A stretch of DNA of 5,145 bases from Treponema sp. (GTDB taxonomy: Bacteria; Spirochaetota; Spirochaetia; Treponematales; Breznakiellaceae). The translations under genes and the position numbers were made by a program. The stretch spans positions 1 through 5,145 of the forward strand of contig JAISMQ010000131.1 of the NCBI GenBank assembly GCA_031276685.1, written 5' to 3'. Below the pieces are notes generated by a model. That model searched no databases. It was not told the origin of the DNA and saw only the letters and a program-made list of their open reading frames with translations. Positions 4,889-5,145 of this stretch are shown piece by piece. Position 1 is the first letter of the stretch; every line of letters begins with the position of its first letter.

Positions 4889-5145
4889 ATGAAACGTATC
4901 TAGAACCTGTTAGAAAACGGGGACTGCCTGGTCCTCAACAAGCCCGCGGGCCTGGCGGTCCAGGGCGGGAAGGGCGTGGGCGTCTCGCTGGACCGGATCC
5001 TGGAGGCGGAATTCTCCCCCCGGCCCCTCCTGGTTCACCGGCTGGACCAGGATACCTCCGGGCTGATCCTGGTGGCGAAGCACCGGGAGGCGGCGGCCCG
5101 TTTTTCCGCCCTGTTCGCGCCGGGCGGGAAGGCGGCGGGGCGGGT
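4889..5145 (+). CDS. RluA/RluC-family 23S rRNA pseudouridine synthase (partial, right edge) with in-frame TAG at codon 5
   Basis: The plus-strand frame from 4904 to the window edge reads ENGDCLVLNKPAGLAVQGG (from 4913), then LLVHRLDQDTSGLILVAK (about 5026-5079). HRLDxDTSG holds the catalytic Asp of RluA-type synthases, which convert uridine to pseudouridine in rRNA or tRNA; LNKPxGxxVxGG is also diagnostic, and the spacing resembles RluC without an S4 domain. ATG 4889 starts in the same frame (MKRI), just where the family normally begins, but the fifth codon is TAG (4901-4903), after which NLLENGD continues without a gap or shift. No ATG, GTG or TTG follows in frame until GTG 4976, inside the conserved core; CTG 4907 is the nearest non-standard start. 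No Shine-Dalgarno is present. It is therefore either a gene with a nonsense mutation, a sequence error, or one with unusual initiation. The remaining C-terminal part lies outside the window, so the target specificity (RluC or other) cannot be read. Confidence 0.82.

Noticed and set aside
4901..4903. General reassignment of TAG to an amino acid
   Set aside because: TAG closes three other genes in the window at sensible ends (269, 1246, 3594), two of them directly next to a new start or convergent gene.
1..5145. CRISPR array, tRNA/rRNA, transposon ends or phage genes
   Set aside because: No regularly spaced repeats, cloverleaf or rRNA-like stretches, inverted-repeat ends or transposase/phage motifs were seen on either strand.

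Overview
The window is GC-rich (roughly two thirds G+C by eye), fully bacterial in layout and densely packed: seven genes and no gap longer than about 35 bases. It most resembles a high-GC spirochaete of the Treponema group. This is an inference from gene types: an excisionase-type HTH fused to a IIA-Ntr (PtsN) domain, a membrane-anchored beta-propeller next to a degenerate M23/LytM-like exported protein, and an exported transglutaminase-like protein. No RNA gene, mobile element, CRISPR array or long repeat was seen.

Layout. (1) Minus strand, about 1-2415: an operon read right to left. It holds a membrane-anchored beta-propeller protein (2415-1246), an exported M23/LytM-fold protein that has lost its zinc ligands (1234-269), and the start of a zinc-ribbon class I SAM methyltransferase (268-1, cut by the window edge). 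The genes are 0-11 bases apart, and the two internal ones have Shine-Dalgarno sites. A textbook intrinsic-terminator hairpin lies inside the first 25 codons of the M23-like gene. (2) Plus strand, 2446-3578: cytidine deaminase (cdd), then a 217-residue HTH-PtsN regulator. (3) Minus strand, 4853-3594: a secreted transglutaminase-like cysteine-protease-fold protein, convergent with the regulator (15-base gap). (4) Plus strand, 4889 to the edge: an RluA-family pseudouridine synthase whose otherwise normal N-terminus is interrupted by TAG at codon 5.

The most interesting material is regulatory. The 30-base gap between the propeller operon and cdd holds two near-consensus sigma-70 promoters facing away from each other and sharing one symmetric -10 element (2432-2438). 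The cdd stop codon is embedded in a perfect TTGACA -35 box for the HTH-PtsN gene. In three cases (cdd, HTH-PtsN, pseudouridine synthase) the predicted transcription start falls on, or a few bases before, the ATG, and no Shine-Dalgarno is present, which suggests leaderless or nearly leaderless first genes. Operon-internal genes have ordinary ribosome sites.

Functionally the window mixes nucleotide salvage (cdd), PTS-Ntr type regulation, RNA modification and envelope proteins. No single pathway joins them, and I see no clear new defence or mobile system.
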